Origin: an uncultured Pelagibacteraceae bacterium
GTDB taxonomy: Bacteria; Pseudomonadota; Alphaproteobacteria; Pelagibacterales; Pelagibacteraceae
Direction of reading: 5' to 3'
Assembly (NCBI GenBank): GCA_902610675.1
Contig: CACLWP010000003.1
Span: forward strand, 1 to 64,000
Length of the DNA: 64,000 bases
This document shows positions 1 to 8,326 of the stretch, piece by piece. The notes under the pieces were generated by a model that was not told where the DNA came from, searched no databases, and was given only the letters and a program-made list of their open reading frames with translations. The translations under genes were made by a program, and so were the position numbers. Within the stretch, counting starts at the first letter, position 1. Every line of letters starts with the position of its first letter.

Positions 1-267
1 ATTCTAAAAAATCAGTTAGAAAAGAATGTAAAATCTGATGATAAACTGAATGATCTTTATCAGTCATTAAAAGAAATAAATTCTAAACTATGGGTTATTG
101 AGGATGATAAAAGACAATGTGAAAAAGATAAAGATTTTGGAGAAAAATTTATAAAGCTCTCAAGAGATGTACACTTTCTTAATGACGATAGAGCAAAAAT
201 TAAGTTAGAGATAAACAACCACACTGGATCAGTTATTAAGGAAATAAAAGAATACACCAGCTATTAG
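1..267 (+). CDS. DUF6165 family protein, C-terminal part
   Basis: The first reading frame is open from base 1 to a TAG at 265-267, giving the last 88 residues of a protein that starts outside the window. The sequence is highly charged and mostly helical (LNDLYQSLKEINSKLWVIED, then DFGEKFIKLSRDVHFLNDDR). I recognise this as the conserved tail of the DUF6165 family, small proteins found near glycan or methyltransferase genes in SAR11 and other bacteria. Function is unknown. The next gene starts 8 bases downstream on the same strand, so the two may be co-transcribed. Confidence 0.75.
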   Translation: MLKNQLEKNVKSDDKLNDLYQSLKEINSKLWVIEDDKRQCEKDKDFGEKFIKLSRDVHFLNDDRAKIKLEINNHTGSVIKEIKEYTSY

Positions 268-275
268 ATCATTTA

Positions 276-1427
276 ATGGGACTTCATTTTTCAAAAAACG
301 AATTTTCGCAAAGAAAAATGAATGTTTTAAAATCAATGAAAGAGCATAATCTTGACGCTCTGTTAATGTTTAGGCAAGAGTCGATGTATTGGCTAACAGG
401 TTATGACACTTTTGGTTATGTTTTTTTTCAAACATTAGTTTTAGATAAAAGTGGAAATATAATGTTACTCACAAGAGCTCCTGATTTAAGACAAGCTCAA
501 AACACATCCAATATAGAAGATATAAGAATTTGGGTTGATAAAGATGGATCAAATCCAACAGATGATCTTAAGGTTATTCTAGATGAATTAAATCTTAAAG
601 GAAAAAAATTAGGAGTTGAATATGAGGCATACGGTTTAACTGGACGTAATGCTATTAGATTAAACAAATCTCTAGAAAATTATTGTCTTCTTGAGGATAA
701 ATCAGACTTAATTACAAAATTAAGAGTGGTTAAATCTAAAGAGGAAATTGTTTATGTTAAAAAAGCTGCAGAGCTTGCTGATAAAGCTTTGGATGAAGTA
801 TGGAAGCATGCAAAATCAGGTGTTAGTGAATCCAAGATATTAGCTGAAATGAACAGAGTTATATTTGAAGGTGGTGGAGATTATCCTGCAAATGAATTTA
901 TAATTGGTTCTGGCAAAAATGCACTGCTTTGTCGTTATCAAGCAGAAAAACAAATTTTAGACAAAAAAGATCAATTAACTATTGAATGGGCTGGTACCTA
1001 TAGACATTACCATTCTGCAATGTTTAGAACTATTCCTATCGGAAATGCAGACCCAAAACATCATGAAATGCACGAAGCATGTGTTAAAGCTCTCACAAAT
1101 TGTGAAAACAAATTAAAACCTGGAAATAAAATTGGAGAAGTCTTTGATATTCATGCAAAAACGTTTGATGACCTTGGTTTCAACAAGGCTCGAATGAACG
1201 CTTGTGGTTACTCATTGGGAAATACCTTTTCTCCAAACTGGATGGACTGGCCAATGATTTACACCAATAATTCTTATGTAATTCAGCCTGGAAATGTTTT
1301 TTTTATGCATATGATATTAATGGACTCTGAAAACCAATTAGCAATGAATCTCGGCGAAACTTATTTGGTCACAGAAAGTGGTAATGAAAGACTAGGAAAG
1401 CAAAAGTTAGATTTGGTTATACTTTAA
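276..1427 (+). CDS. M24-family hydrolase, creatinase/ectoine hydrolase (DoeA)-like
   Basis: 383 residues with an N-terminal creatinase-type domain (about 10-145) and a C-terminal pita-bread M24 domain (about 155-375). The five usual metal ligands of M24 aminopeptidases (Asp, Asp, His, Glu, Glu) read here as E237, A248, Y312, H345 and E361. A two-metal peptidase site is therefore unlikely, as in creatinase. The motifs HYHSAMFRT, ACGYSLGN and FFMHMILMDS match what I remember of ectoine hydrolase DoeA and its relatives. The likely role is hydrolysis of a small C-N bond in an osmolyte or amino-acid derivative in the cytoplasm; the substrate is inferred. The stop overlaps the convergent permease gene by TTAA. 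A Xaa-Pro peptidase label is possible but less likely. Confidence 0.7.
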   Translation: MGLHFSKNEFSQRKMNVLKSMKEHNLDALLMFRQESMYWLTGYDTFGYVFFQTLVLDKSGNIMLLTRAPDLRQAQNTSNIEDIRIWVDKDGSNPTDDLKVILDELNLKGKKLGVEYEAYGLTGRNAIRLNKSLENYCLLEDKSDLITKLRVVKSKEEIVYVKKAAELADKALDEVWKHAKSGVSESKILAEMNRVIFEGGGDYPANEFIIGSGKNALLCRYQAEKQILDKKDQLTIEWAGTYRHYHSAMFRTIPIGNADPKHHEMHEACVKALTNCENKLKPGNKIGEVFDIHAKTFDDLGFNKARMNACGYSLGNTFSPNWMDWPMIYTNNSYVIQPGNVFFMHMILMDSENQLAMNLGETYLVTESGNERLGKQKLDLVIL

Positions 1428-2101
1428 TTAAAACTATATTTTTTCTCTAAAAATTTAATCACATTGTGTATTATAAAAGTCATAAATAAATAAATTCCTC
1501 CCGCAACTATGAATACCTCAATTGGTTTAAAAGTTGTTGAAATTATATATTTTGCAACACCAGTTAGGTCCATTATTGTGACTGTACTTGCTAAGGAAGT
1601 TCCTTTCATCATTAATATTATTTCATTACCATAGGCTGGTAAAGATTGTCTGATAGCAATAGGGATCTGAATTTTATAAAAAATTACTTTATTTGAAATG
1701 CCTAGGCTTTTTCCTGCCTCTACTATTCCAGGTTTAATTGTTTGAAATGCTGATCTTAATATCTCAGAAGTATAAGCACCTGTGTTTAAAGCAAAAGCGA
1801 TAATAGCGCACCAATATGGTTCTTTCAAAATTACCCATAAAACTGTCGATCTTAAATATTCAATCTGACCTAGTCCAAAATAAATTATAAAAATTTGTAC
1901 TAAAAGTGGAGTACCTCTAAAAACATATGAATATCCATAGGCAAATTTGTTTATAAATTTATTTTTATTTAATCTTAAAATTGCAAAAATCAATCCAATA
2001 AACAATCCTATTATTAAAGAAACAGAAAGAAGCTTTAAAGTGATCAATGCTGCACTTAATAATTTGGGGAAACTATTTATCATCAACTCAAGATCCATCA
2101 A
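1424..2101 (-). CDS. Polar amino-acid ABC transporter permease (HisM/OccM type)
   Basis: 225-residue inner-membrane protein of the His/Glu/Gln/Arg permease family. It has about five hydrophobic segments, starting with AALITLKLLSVSLIIGLFIG. The cytoplasmic EAA loop that contacts the ATPase is visible as EAGKSLGISNKVIFYKIQIP, and GTPLLVQIFIIYFG is typical of the HisM/HisQ family. Its start overlaps the upstream permease by four bases, so the two are translationally coupled and probably form a heterodimeric channel. The stop overlaps the convergent M24 gene. Substrate is not certain; lysine/arginine/ornithine or opine-like amino acids fit the family. Confidence 0.9.
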   Translation of the reverse strand: MMDLELMINSFPKLLSAALITLKLLSVSLIIGLFIGLIFAILRLNKNKFINKFAYGYSYVFRGTPLLVQIFIIYFGLGQIEYLRSTVLWVILKEPYWCAIIAFALNTGAYTSEILRSAFQTIKPGIVEAGKSLGISNKVIFYKIQIPIAIRQSLPAYGNEIILMMKGTSLASTVTIMDLTGVAKYIISTTFKPIEVFIVAGGIYLFMTFIIHNVIKFLEKKYSFN

Positions 2102-2790
2102 AACCCCCTACTATATTTAATTTCTAATCTATTGATCAATTTCATGCTCACAAAAGTAAGTAATAAATACAAAACAGCAGCAAATGAGTAAAAAAACAAT
2201 GGATCTCTAGTTGAGCCTGCTGCAACATAAGATTGTCTCATGATTTCAACTAAACCTGTAACTGAAATTAAAGAAGTATCTTTAAGTGTTATTTGCCAAA
2301 CATTACTTAGATTCGGAATAGCCAGTCTTAAAGTTTGTGGTAATATAATCTTAAAAAATTTTCCAAATTTATTAAGGCCTAGTACGTTAGCAGCCTCAAA
2401 CTGACCTTTATCGATTGATTGTAGTGCTCCTCTAAAAACTTCAGTTGAGTAAGCACCAGAAATTATGCCAATTGCAAAAGCCCCTGTGATAAATGCATTT
2501 ATTTCAATATATTCATTATAACCAAATATTGATGCAACAAACATAACAGCACCAGTTCCACCAAAAAAGAAAAGGTAAATTACTAATAATTCTGGAACAC
2601 CTCTTATTATTGTTGTGTAAGAATTAGCTATAAAATTTAAAAACTTGTTTTTAGATAATTTTAGTGGGGTAAAAATTAATGCAAAAAGAAAACCTATTAG
2701 CATTGCTGTTATTGAAACAGCTATTGTCATTAAGGTTGCGTAAAATAATTCATCACCCCAACCAGTATTTCCAAATGCTAGAAGTTCCAT
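2098..2790 (-). CDS. Polar amino-acid ABC transporter permease (HisQ/OccQ type)
   Basis: 230 residues, inner membrane, same family as the next permease downstream. Hydrophobic segments begin near residue 17 and the EAA loop reads EAANVLGLNKFGKFFKIILP. GVPELLVIYLFFFGG corresponds to the conserved RGTPxL(V/L)Q-like segment. It lies 45 bases after the binding-protein gene, separated by a strong stem-loop that could lower permease expression relative to the binding protein. No ATP-binding subunit follows, so the transporter must borrow or import its ATPase from elsewhere in the genome. Confidence 0.9.
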   Translation of the reverse strand: MELLAFGNTGWGDELFYATLMTIAVSITAMLIGFLFALIFTPLKLSKNKFLNFIANSYTTIIRGVPELLVIYLFFFGGTGAVMFVASIFGYNEYIEINAFITGAFAIGIISGAYSTEVFRGALQSIDKGQFEAANVLGLNKFGKFFKIILPQTLRLAIPNLSNVWQITLKDTSLISVTGLVEIMRQSYVAAGSTRDPLFFYSFAAVLYLLLTFVSMKLINRLEIKYSRGF

Positions 2791-2795
2791 ACAGA

Positions 2796-2822
2796 TTGGC
2801 GACTATACATTATAGTCGCCAA
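2796..2822 (-). other. Intra-operon stem-loop between binding-protein and permease genes
   Basis: A perfect 12-bp inverted repeat, TTGGCGACTATA / TATAGTCGCCAA, with a three-base loop. On the transcribed minus strand it is not followed by a T-run, so it is not a classic intrinsic terminator. Such elements commonly protect the 3' end of abundant binding-protein mRNA or attenuate read-through into permease genes; that role is inferred here. Confidence 0.7.
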
Positions 2823-2835
2823 ATCTAAAATTTAA

Positions 2836-3663
2836 TTACATAGAAGCGTCGAAACCAAACCACTTAGTAGCAATTCTACTAATATCTCCGTTTTTTCTCG
2901 CTTTATTTATAGCGGCGTTAAACTTTTTCAAAAGCTCAGTATCATCTTTTCTGATACCAACACCAACACCATTTCCAAATGCACCACCTGAAAAAGTTGG
3001 TCCAGTTAGAACAACTGGCTTACCAGATTTTTCTGCATAGTCACTGAATGCAACAGCAGCAGCTAATGCAGCATCACATCTTCCTGATGCCAAATCTAAA
3101 TTAACTTCATCTTGTGTTTTATAAGTTCTTACATTTACTTTGCCTACGTCACCTGAGTCTAAAAAGTTTTGGTGAATTGTAGCAGTTTGAACACAAACAG
3201 TCTTACCTGCTAATGCACCAGTAAGTGTTTTTAAAGCCTTTTTAGCATCTGAATTTGGTTTAGTTAAATTAATACCCGCTGGTGTGTCTAAACCTTCAAG
3301 ACTTGAGCCTTTCATTACAGCTAAAGATGCAACTTCGTCTGCATAACCTTGAGAAAAGCTTATTGCCTTTTGTCTTTCTGCAGTAATTGACATACCTGCC
3401 ATTATCGCATCAAACTTTCTCATGATTAATGCTGGTATCATTCCATCCCAATCTTGCTCGACTATTACACATTGTTCTCCAATGTATCTACAAAGCGTAT
3501 AAGCTAATTCAACTTCAAAACCTATTAACTTACCTGCTTCATTTTTAGAGTTCCATGGAGGATAAGCACCCTCTGTACCAATTTTTATTTTATCAGCATA
3601 AACATTTCCCATTACAAGCAGAGAAAGTAAAACTGAAAAAATAGTTTTTTTGAATATATTCAT
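2836..3663 (-). CDS. Periplasmic amino-acid binding protein (HisJ/LAO/OccT family)
   Basis: 275 residues with a signal peptide (MNIFKKTIFSVLLSLLVMGN then VYA cleavage region) and a family 3 solute-binding fold. Landmarks are IGTEGAYPPWN, GFEVELAYTL, WDGMIPALIMRKFDAIMAGM, SITAERQ and a C-terminal RIATKWFGFDAS. These match lysine/arginine/ornithine- or octopine-type binding proteins. It captures a polar amino acid in the periplasm for the two permeases downstream. It sits 61 bases after the speD-speE fusion on the same strand, so uptake of a polyamine precursor amino acid is a reasonable but untested idea. A purine-rich RBS (AAAGGAG) precedes the start. Confidence 0.88.
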   Translation of the reverse strand: MNIFKKTIFSVLLSLLVMGNVYADKIKIGTEGAYPPWNSKNEAGKLIGFEVELAYTLCRYIGEQCVIVEQDWDGMIPALIMRKFDAIMAGMSITAERQKAISFSQGYADEVASLAVMKGSSLEGLDTPAGINLTKPNSDAKKALKTLTGALAGKTVCVQTATIHQNFLDSGDVGKVNVRTYKTQDEVNLDLASGRCDAALAAAVAFSDYAEKSGKPVVLTGPTFSGGAFGNGVGVGIRKDDTELLKKFNAAINKARKNGDISRIATKWFGFDASM

Positions 3664-3724
3664 TGTTATCTCCTTTAATAAAAAAATTAGTATTTCACAA
3701 ATGATGGGTATTAAAAAGAAAAAA

Positions 3725-4765
3725 TTAATGATTTATTGATGAAGAAAAATTCCAAGAACAATCGAAACTAGGTATGTAAACTCTTGATAAATTAGTATTT
3801 CCAAAATGATGATTAAATACGTTCAGCCAATTTTCAACTTGAAGAGGTTTTTTATCCTGGCTTCCAACTTGTGCAGTAATAACTCCTTTAGGTTTAAGTA
3901 TCCTAATTAAGGATTCCATATTTTTAGCAGCAAGATCTATACAAAACTGATCATCATTTAAATCAACAAAAATGTGATCATAAGTATCTTCGTTTACAGT
4001 CTTGATGCTTTCAAAAGCATCACCCCATACACATTTAACTGAATTTTTTTCTGTGGCTTTTTTTCCAATATCTCCAAGGTGTTTATAGCAAACTTCAACA
4101 ACTTCTGGATCTAATTCATACCAATCTATAAAGTTAAACTTTTTTGAAATACATTCTCTTGCAACACCACCATCACCACCACCAATAATTGCTGCTCTTT
4201 CATTTTTTTTATTTAATTTTAAGCCAGCTCCTACAAAAGTTGAGCTGTACAAGTGTTCATCTGAAGCTGCAACTTGTATTTCACCATCAATAAATAGAGA
4301 TTTTCCAAATTGTTCTAATTCTAAAATTTCAATATGTTGACCAACTTTTGATTTAAAATCCTCTAGAACTTCATTGACAACGTAAGATTTTTGTAATCCG
4401 GGTGAACTATAGATATCGTGGTAGAGAGATCCAGTATCTCTATTAAATTCTTTTTTTACAATTCTTTTATGTTTAAATTCTTTTTTTATAATATCAATTG
4501 CTACTGATGGGCTTATTTTTCCACAAGTAAAAAAATCAAAACTAATAATTCCATTTTCTGGAAATGTATGAAAACTAATATGACTTTCAGCTAATAACGC
4601 TAAAATAGTAAAACCTTGAGGTTCAAATTTATATTTTGAAATATTCAAAATAGTGACATTGGCTGCTTTAGCTATTTTATGTATAACTTTCTCAAAAACT
4701 GAAGGATCGTACTCTTTTGTAGTACCGATAATATCTAAAGTAATATGCTCCCCAACTTTAATCAT
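3725..4765 (-). CDS. speD-speE: Fused S-adenosylmethionine decarboxylase - spermidine synthase
   Basis: 346 residues containing two enzymes in one chain. Residues 1-110 are a SpeH-type AdoMet decarboxylase: the self-cleavage site is E60-S61 in AESHISFHTFPE, with H66 and C81 at the spacing known for the bacterial class 1B enzyme (Ser63, His68, Cys83 in Thermotoga). Residues about 115-346 are an aminopropyltransferase with the GGGDGG AdoMet-binding motif (195-200) and a catalytic-type Asp in VDLNDD (D268). Autocleavage should release a short N-terminal beta chain and leave the pyruvoyl chain joined to the transferase. Decarboxylated AdoMet would then be used for spermidine with release of methylthioadenosine, handled by the genes upstream in the same run. 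No ornithine or arginine decarboxylase is in the window. Confidence 0.92.
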   Translation of the reverse strand: MIKVGEHITLDIIGTTKEYDPSVFEKVIHKIAKAANVTILNISKYKFEPQGFTILALLAESHISFHTFPENGIISFDFFTCGKISPSVAIDIIKKEFKHKRIVKKEFNRDTGSLYHDIYSSPGLQKSYVVNEVLEDFKSKVGQHIEILELEQFGKSLFIDGEIQVAASDEHLYSSTFVGAGLKLNKKNERAAIIGGGDGGVARECISKKFNFIDWYELDPEVVEVCYKHLGDIGKKATEKNSVKCVWGDAFESIKTVNEDTYDHIFVDLNDDQFCIDLAAKNMESLIRILKPKGVITAQVGSQDKKPLQVENWLNVFNHHFGNTNLSRVYIPSFDCSWNFSSSINH

Positions 4766-4766
4766 C

Positions 4767-5420
4767 TTACCCTTTTTTATAGTTTTTAGCCTTATCTAAA
4801 ACTTTTTTCATTTCTTCAAATGAAAGAATCTTAGGTTGTCCTAATTTTAAAGCAATAGTGTATTGATGACAAATATTTTCTATCTCTTGTGCTAGTTCAA
4901 ATGCATCATCAAGATTTTTTCCAAAAGCAACCTGCCCGTGATTAGACATTAAACAAGCAGATCTATTTTCTAAAGCTTTGATAACATTTTTAGATAATTC
5001 TTCAGTTCCATAAGTAGCATATTCAGCACATTTAATGTCTTCTCCTCCTGCAAGAGCAATCATATAATGAAATGGTGGAATAGGTTTTCCATGTGAAGAT
5101 ACAGCTGTTGCGTGTGGAGAATGAGCGTGAACAATGGCGTGTGCTTCTTTTTTATTTACATAAATATCTCGATGAAATCTCCATTCAGATGAAGGTTTGT
5201 TCGTGGAGTTTTTTTCTTCTTCTTCATTTAAACCCATAAAAACAATGTCTTCAGGTTTTAAGCTTTCATATTTTTTTCCTGATGGAGTAATTAAGTATCC
5301 TTCTATATCATCCTCCTTTGCTCTTAAGGATATATTTCCAGATCTAAGCGGTGAGAGATTTGTAGAATTTAATTTTAATGAATATTCGATAATTTGATTT
5401 CTTTGATCTAAATTCTTCAT
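4767..5420 (-). CDS. Class II aldolase/MtnB-like enzyme of MTA salvage
   Basis: 217 residues of the class II aldolase/adducin fold. The zinc-binding histidines are seen in VHAHSPHATAVS and MSNHGQVAFG, and the family Glu in KPSSEWRFH. The gene overlaps mtnA by ATGA. Two functions fit: MtnB, which dehydrates 5-methylthioribulose 1-phosphate, or the aldolase of the DHAP shunt, which splits the same compound to DHAP and 2-methylthioacetaldehyde. No mtnC, mtnW/X or mtnD gene is in the window and an mtnA-aldolase pair is the hallmark of the shunt, so I lean to the aldolase. The sequence alone does not decide it. Confidence 0.8.
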   Translation of the reverse strand: MKNLDQRNQIIEYSLKLNSTNLSPLRSGNISLRAKEDDIEGYLITPSGKKYESLKPEDIVFMGLNEEEEKNSTNKPSSEWRFHRDIYVNKKEAHAIVHAHSPHATAVSSHGKPIPPFHYMIALAGGEDIKCAEYATYGTEELSKNVIKALENRSACLMSNHGQVAFGKNLDDAFELAQEIENICHQYTIALKLGQPKILSFEEMKKVLDKAKNYKKG

Positions 5421-6487
5421 TTAAATAATTCTTTAAGTCCTTTTTCCGATGCTTCACATACACCTTTTTCGGTAATTAATCCTGTAACATATTTTGCAGG
5501 TGTTATATCAAAAGCTAAATTCATAGACTTACTTTTTTTTGGATATATTTGAATTTTTTTTATATCTCCTTTTTCATCTAAACCTTCAACCTGAGATAAT
5601 TCATCTGAATTTCTCTCCTCAATTGGAATATCTTTATGATCTTTTATATTCCAATCAATTGTTGAACTTGGTAGTGCAACATAAAAAGGAATATTATTAT
5701 CATGGGCAGCCAATGCTTTGAGATAAGTTCCAACTTTATTGCAAACATCTCCATTGGCTAAAGTTCTATCCGTTCCAACAATACACATGTCAACTTCACC
5801 TCTTTGCATTAGTATACCACCTGTATTATCTGCAATAATTGTGTTTTTAATTCCCTCTTCATTTAATTCATAAGATGTAAGATTTGCTCCTTGATTTCTT
5901 GGTCTGGTTTCATCTGCCCACACATGAACAGGAATTCCTTTTTTATGTGCATGATATATCGGAGAAGTTGCGGTCCCCCAATTTATTGTTGCAAGCCATC
6001 CTGCATTACAATGAGTTAATATATTAACTGTATCTTTTTTTTTATTATAGATTTCTTCAATAATTTTTAGTCCATTTAATCCTATATTTTCACAAAATTT
6101 CACATCTTCTTCACATATATCTTTTGCTTCATTCAACGCTATTTCTAAAATTTTATCGCTATTAACACCAGATAATTTATTCATCATTCTATCAACAGCC
6201 CATTTTAAATTTATTGCTGTTGGTCTTGAACTAATTAAATCTTCTGCAGATTTCTTTAAAAATGATTGGTTATTATTTTCAATAATAGCTAAAACCATTC
6301 CATAAGCAGCTGTAGCTCCTATTAGAGGTGCGCCTCTTACCTCCATTACCTTAATTGCATTTATTGAGTCCTCAGCAGTTTTAAGATCTTTAATAATAAA
6401 TTGATGTGGAAGTTTTGTTTGATCGATAATTTTTACAACATTATTTTCAAACCAAATAGTGCGATATTCTTTTCCTTCAATTCTCAT
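5417..6487 (-). CDS. mtnA: 5-methylthioribose 1-phosphate isomerase
   Basis: 356 residues of the eIF2B-like aldose isomerase family. Diagnostic stretches are VMEVRGAPLIGATAAYG near residue 50, the catalytic Cys in LTHCNAGWLATINWGTA, and the catalytic Asp in VGTDRTLANGDVCNKVGTY. It converts methylthioribose 1-phosphate, the MtnP product, to methylthioribulose 1-phosphate for the adjacent aldolase-fold enzyme. Both ends overlap neighbours by four bases, so it is translationally coupled in the operon. Length and motifs are normal for the family. Confidence 0.95.
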   Translation of the reverse strand: MRIEGKEYRTIWFENNVVKIIDQTKLPHQFIIKDLKTAEDSINAIKVMEVRGAPLIGATAAYGMVLAIIENNNQSFLKKSAEDLISSRPTAINLKWAVDRMMNKLSGVNSDKILEIALNEAKDICEEDVKFCENIGLNGLKIIEEIYNKKKDTVNILTHCNAGWLATINWGTATSPIYHAHKKGIPVHVWADETRPRNQGANLTSYELNEEGIKNTIIADNTGGILMQRGEVDMCIVGTDRTLANGDVCNKVGTYLKALAAHDNNIPFYVALPSSTIDWNIKDHKDIPIEERNSDELSQVEGLDEKGDIKKIQIYPKKSKSMNLAFDITPAKYVTGLITEKGVCEASEKGLKELFK

Positions 6488-7416
6488 TTTAATTTTGAAG
6501 CAATAAAATTAAGAATTTCTGGATTATAGTATTGAAAACATAATCCTTGGTTCATTTCATGACCTGGATTTTTCCGAGCTGAAATATTTTCTTGCCAATC
6601 ATCTCCTTTTACAACACAAGATTTTCCTTTAATTTTATAATCTTGAGAAATAACAATTCTTTTAACTCCTGGAACTTCTTCTAACCAGTCAGATAACAAT
6701 CCCTCCCATTTATCCTTGGGGTGAGTGAAAGCTAAAACAGAGACATTATCAGATTGTTTAATATTATTAATTTGTCTTGCTCGTAACTCAGCAGGGCCTG
6801 GATATTTTTTAGCAAATTTTTCTAATGCCTTTTCAGGGCCTACTTTTTTTACTTTGTAAGTTTTAGAAAGCTTACCAAAACAAGCTTGCATATATGATAT
6901 GCCTCCGCCTACTTTTTCGGGGTAAGCTGATAGAAACATTAGAGTTAATAAACCCCCGCATGAATGACCTGATATAATAATTTGTTTTCTTGGAACCCCT
7001 ATACTTATAAATTTTTCAACTAATTCTAAATTTTTTTCAATTCTTTTATCTAATTTGTGCTTACCAACATAAGGAGTTTTGGAGTTCCACCAATGTTTTT
7101 TTAATGACATATCACCTGCAAAATCATTTGAACAGAAATTATAAACCATAATTTTTTTACCATTAATTTCCTTATCAACTAATGAAGCTTGATTTCTAAT
7201 TTGATTTACCCAAATGCATTCATTCTTGTGTGCTTTATCATTTGAATTTTGACCATGATTGTAAATAATTATAATTTTATTTTTAGGATCATCAATATTC
7301 ATACCTTCTTTTACCGAGGCTGATTTGTTAATAAAACCACTTTTTAAAATTTTTCCATTAGCATAGACTGTATTTGAGACTATTAAAAATATTAGAATTA
7401 ATAATAATTTTTTCAT
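6484..7416 (-). CDS. Secreted alpha/beta hydrolase within the MTA operon
   Basis: 310 residues with a signal peptide (MKKLLLILIFLIVSNTVYAN). The nucleophile elbow GHSCGG lies near the middle, and a plausible catalytic His near the C-terminus is in NPGHEMNQG. It is predicted to be a periplasmic serine hydrolase or esterase; I do not recognise the substrate. It overlaps both mtnA and mtnP by four bases, so it is expressed with the salvage enzymes even though they are cytoplasmic. The reason for the pairing is unknown. Confidence 0.75.
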   Translation of the reverse strand: MKKLLLILIFLIVSNTVYANGKILKSGFINKSASVKEGMNIDDPKNKIIIIYNHGQNSNDKAHKNECIWVNQIRNQASLVDKEINGKKIMVYNFCSNDFAGDMSLKKHWWNSKTPYVGKHKLDKRIEKNLELVEKFISIGVPRKQIIISGHSCGGLLTLMFLSAYPEKVGGGISYMQACFGKLSKTYKVKKVGPEKALEKFAKKYPGPAELRARQINNIKQSDNVSVLAFTHPKDKWEGLLSDWLEEVPGVKRIVISQDYKIKGKSCVVKGDDWQENISARKNPGHEMNQGLCFQYYNPEILNFIASKLK

Positions 7417-8285
7417 TTCCTTAATACCCTTCCCGCTACCGTATTTAATTTTTCTATTGTTTTTTTTGTTCTTTTTTCAGGGGCTGTGATAATCGCTACA
7501 TCCAAACAATTATTAGTTGGATCATTAGGATCAATGTGATCTTCAAAATTTTCTATTAAATTTTTAATTACATTTTTTGCTTTAGCAGCATTACCTAATA
7601 AAACTTTTACTACTTGTTGAACATCAACATCTTCGTGATCTGGATGCCAACAGTCGTAATCAGTAACCATAGAAACAGATGCGTATCTTATTTCTGCTTC
7701 TCTTGCTAATTTTGCCTCTGGCATATTAGTCATCCCAATTACATCTGCCTTCCAAGATCTATATAAATTAGACTCTGCCAAAGTTGAAAATTGAGGTCCT
7801 TCCATAACCACGTATGTCCCATTTCTTTGATATTCAATTTTTTCTTTCTTTATTGCCTGCTCACATGCATTCATTAAACCGTTAGATGTTGGATTTGCCA
7901 TAGAAACGTGGGCAACAATTTCATCATCAAAAAATGTCTTTTCCCTCGCAAATGTCCTGTCAATAAATTGGTTAACTATTACAAACTTTCCTGGTTGCAA
8001 ATCTTTTTTTAAAGACCCAACTGCTGATACTGAAACAATATCTGTGACACCTAATTGTTTAAGAGCATCAATATTTGCTCTAAAATTTATTTTTGAAGGA
8101 GAAATAAAATGTCCTCTGCCGTGTCTTGGTAAAAAGTAAACTTCTTTTTTATTATAATTAGTTTTTAAAATTTGGTCTGAGGGTTTTCCCCAGGGAGTGT
8201 TTACATCTAATAATTCTCTATTTTTGAACTCTTCAACATCATATAAACCGCTGCCACCAATAATTGCTAATTTACTTATTGTCAT
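7413..8285 (-). CDS. mtnP: S-methyl-5'-thioadenosine phosphorylase
   Basis: 290 residues of the PNP/MTAP family. Landmarks are the N-terminal IGGSGLYDVEEF, the phosphate-binding LPRHGRGH, EGPQFSTLAESNLYRSW, and VTDYDCWH, which points to MTA rather than inosine as substrate. It cleaves methylthioadenosine to adenine and methylthioribose 1-phosphate. The adenine can be taken by Apt, encoded divergently 41 bases away, and the sugar phosphate by MtnA. It is the first gene of the minus-strand run. Confidence 0.95.
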   Translation of the reverse strand: MTISKLAIIGGSGLYDVEEFKNRELLDVNTPWGKPSDQILKTNYNKKEVYFLPRHGRGHFISPSKINFRANIDALKQLGVTDIVSVSAVGSLKKDLQPGKFVIVNQFIDRTFAREKTFFDDEIVAHVSMANPTSNGLMNACEQAIKKEKIEYQRNGTYVVMEGPQFSTLAESNLYRSWKADVIGMTNMPEAKLAREAEIRYASVSMVTDYDCWHPDHEDVDVQQVVKVLLGNAAKAKNVIKNLIENFEDHIDPNDPTNNCLDVAIITAPEKRTKKTIEKLNTVAGRVLRK

Positions 8286-8326
8286 ATTATAAAATTAATT
8301 TATTTATACTTTTATAATTTACTCTT

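Noticed and set aside
1424-3663. Ectoine transporter EhuBCD next to a DoeA-like hydrolase
   Set aside because: The binding protein looks like the lysine/arginine/ornithine or octopine group rather than EhuB, the genes are convergent rather than co-transcribed with the hydrolase, and no ectoine gene set is present.
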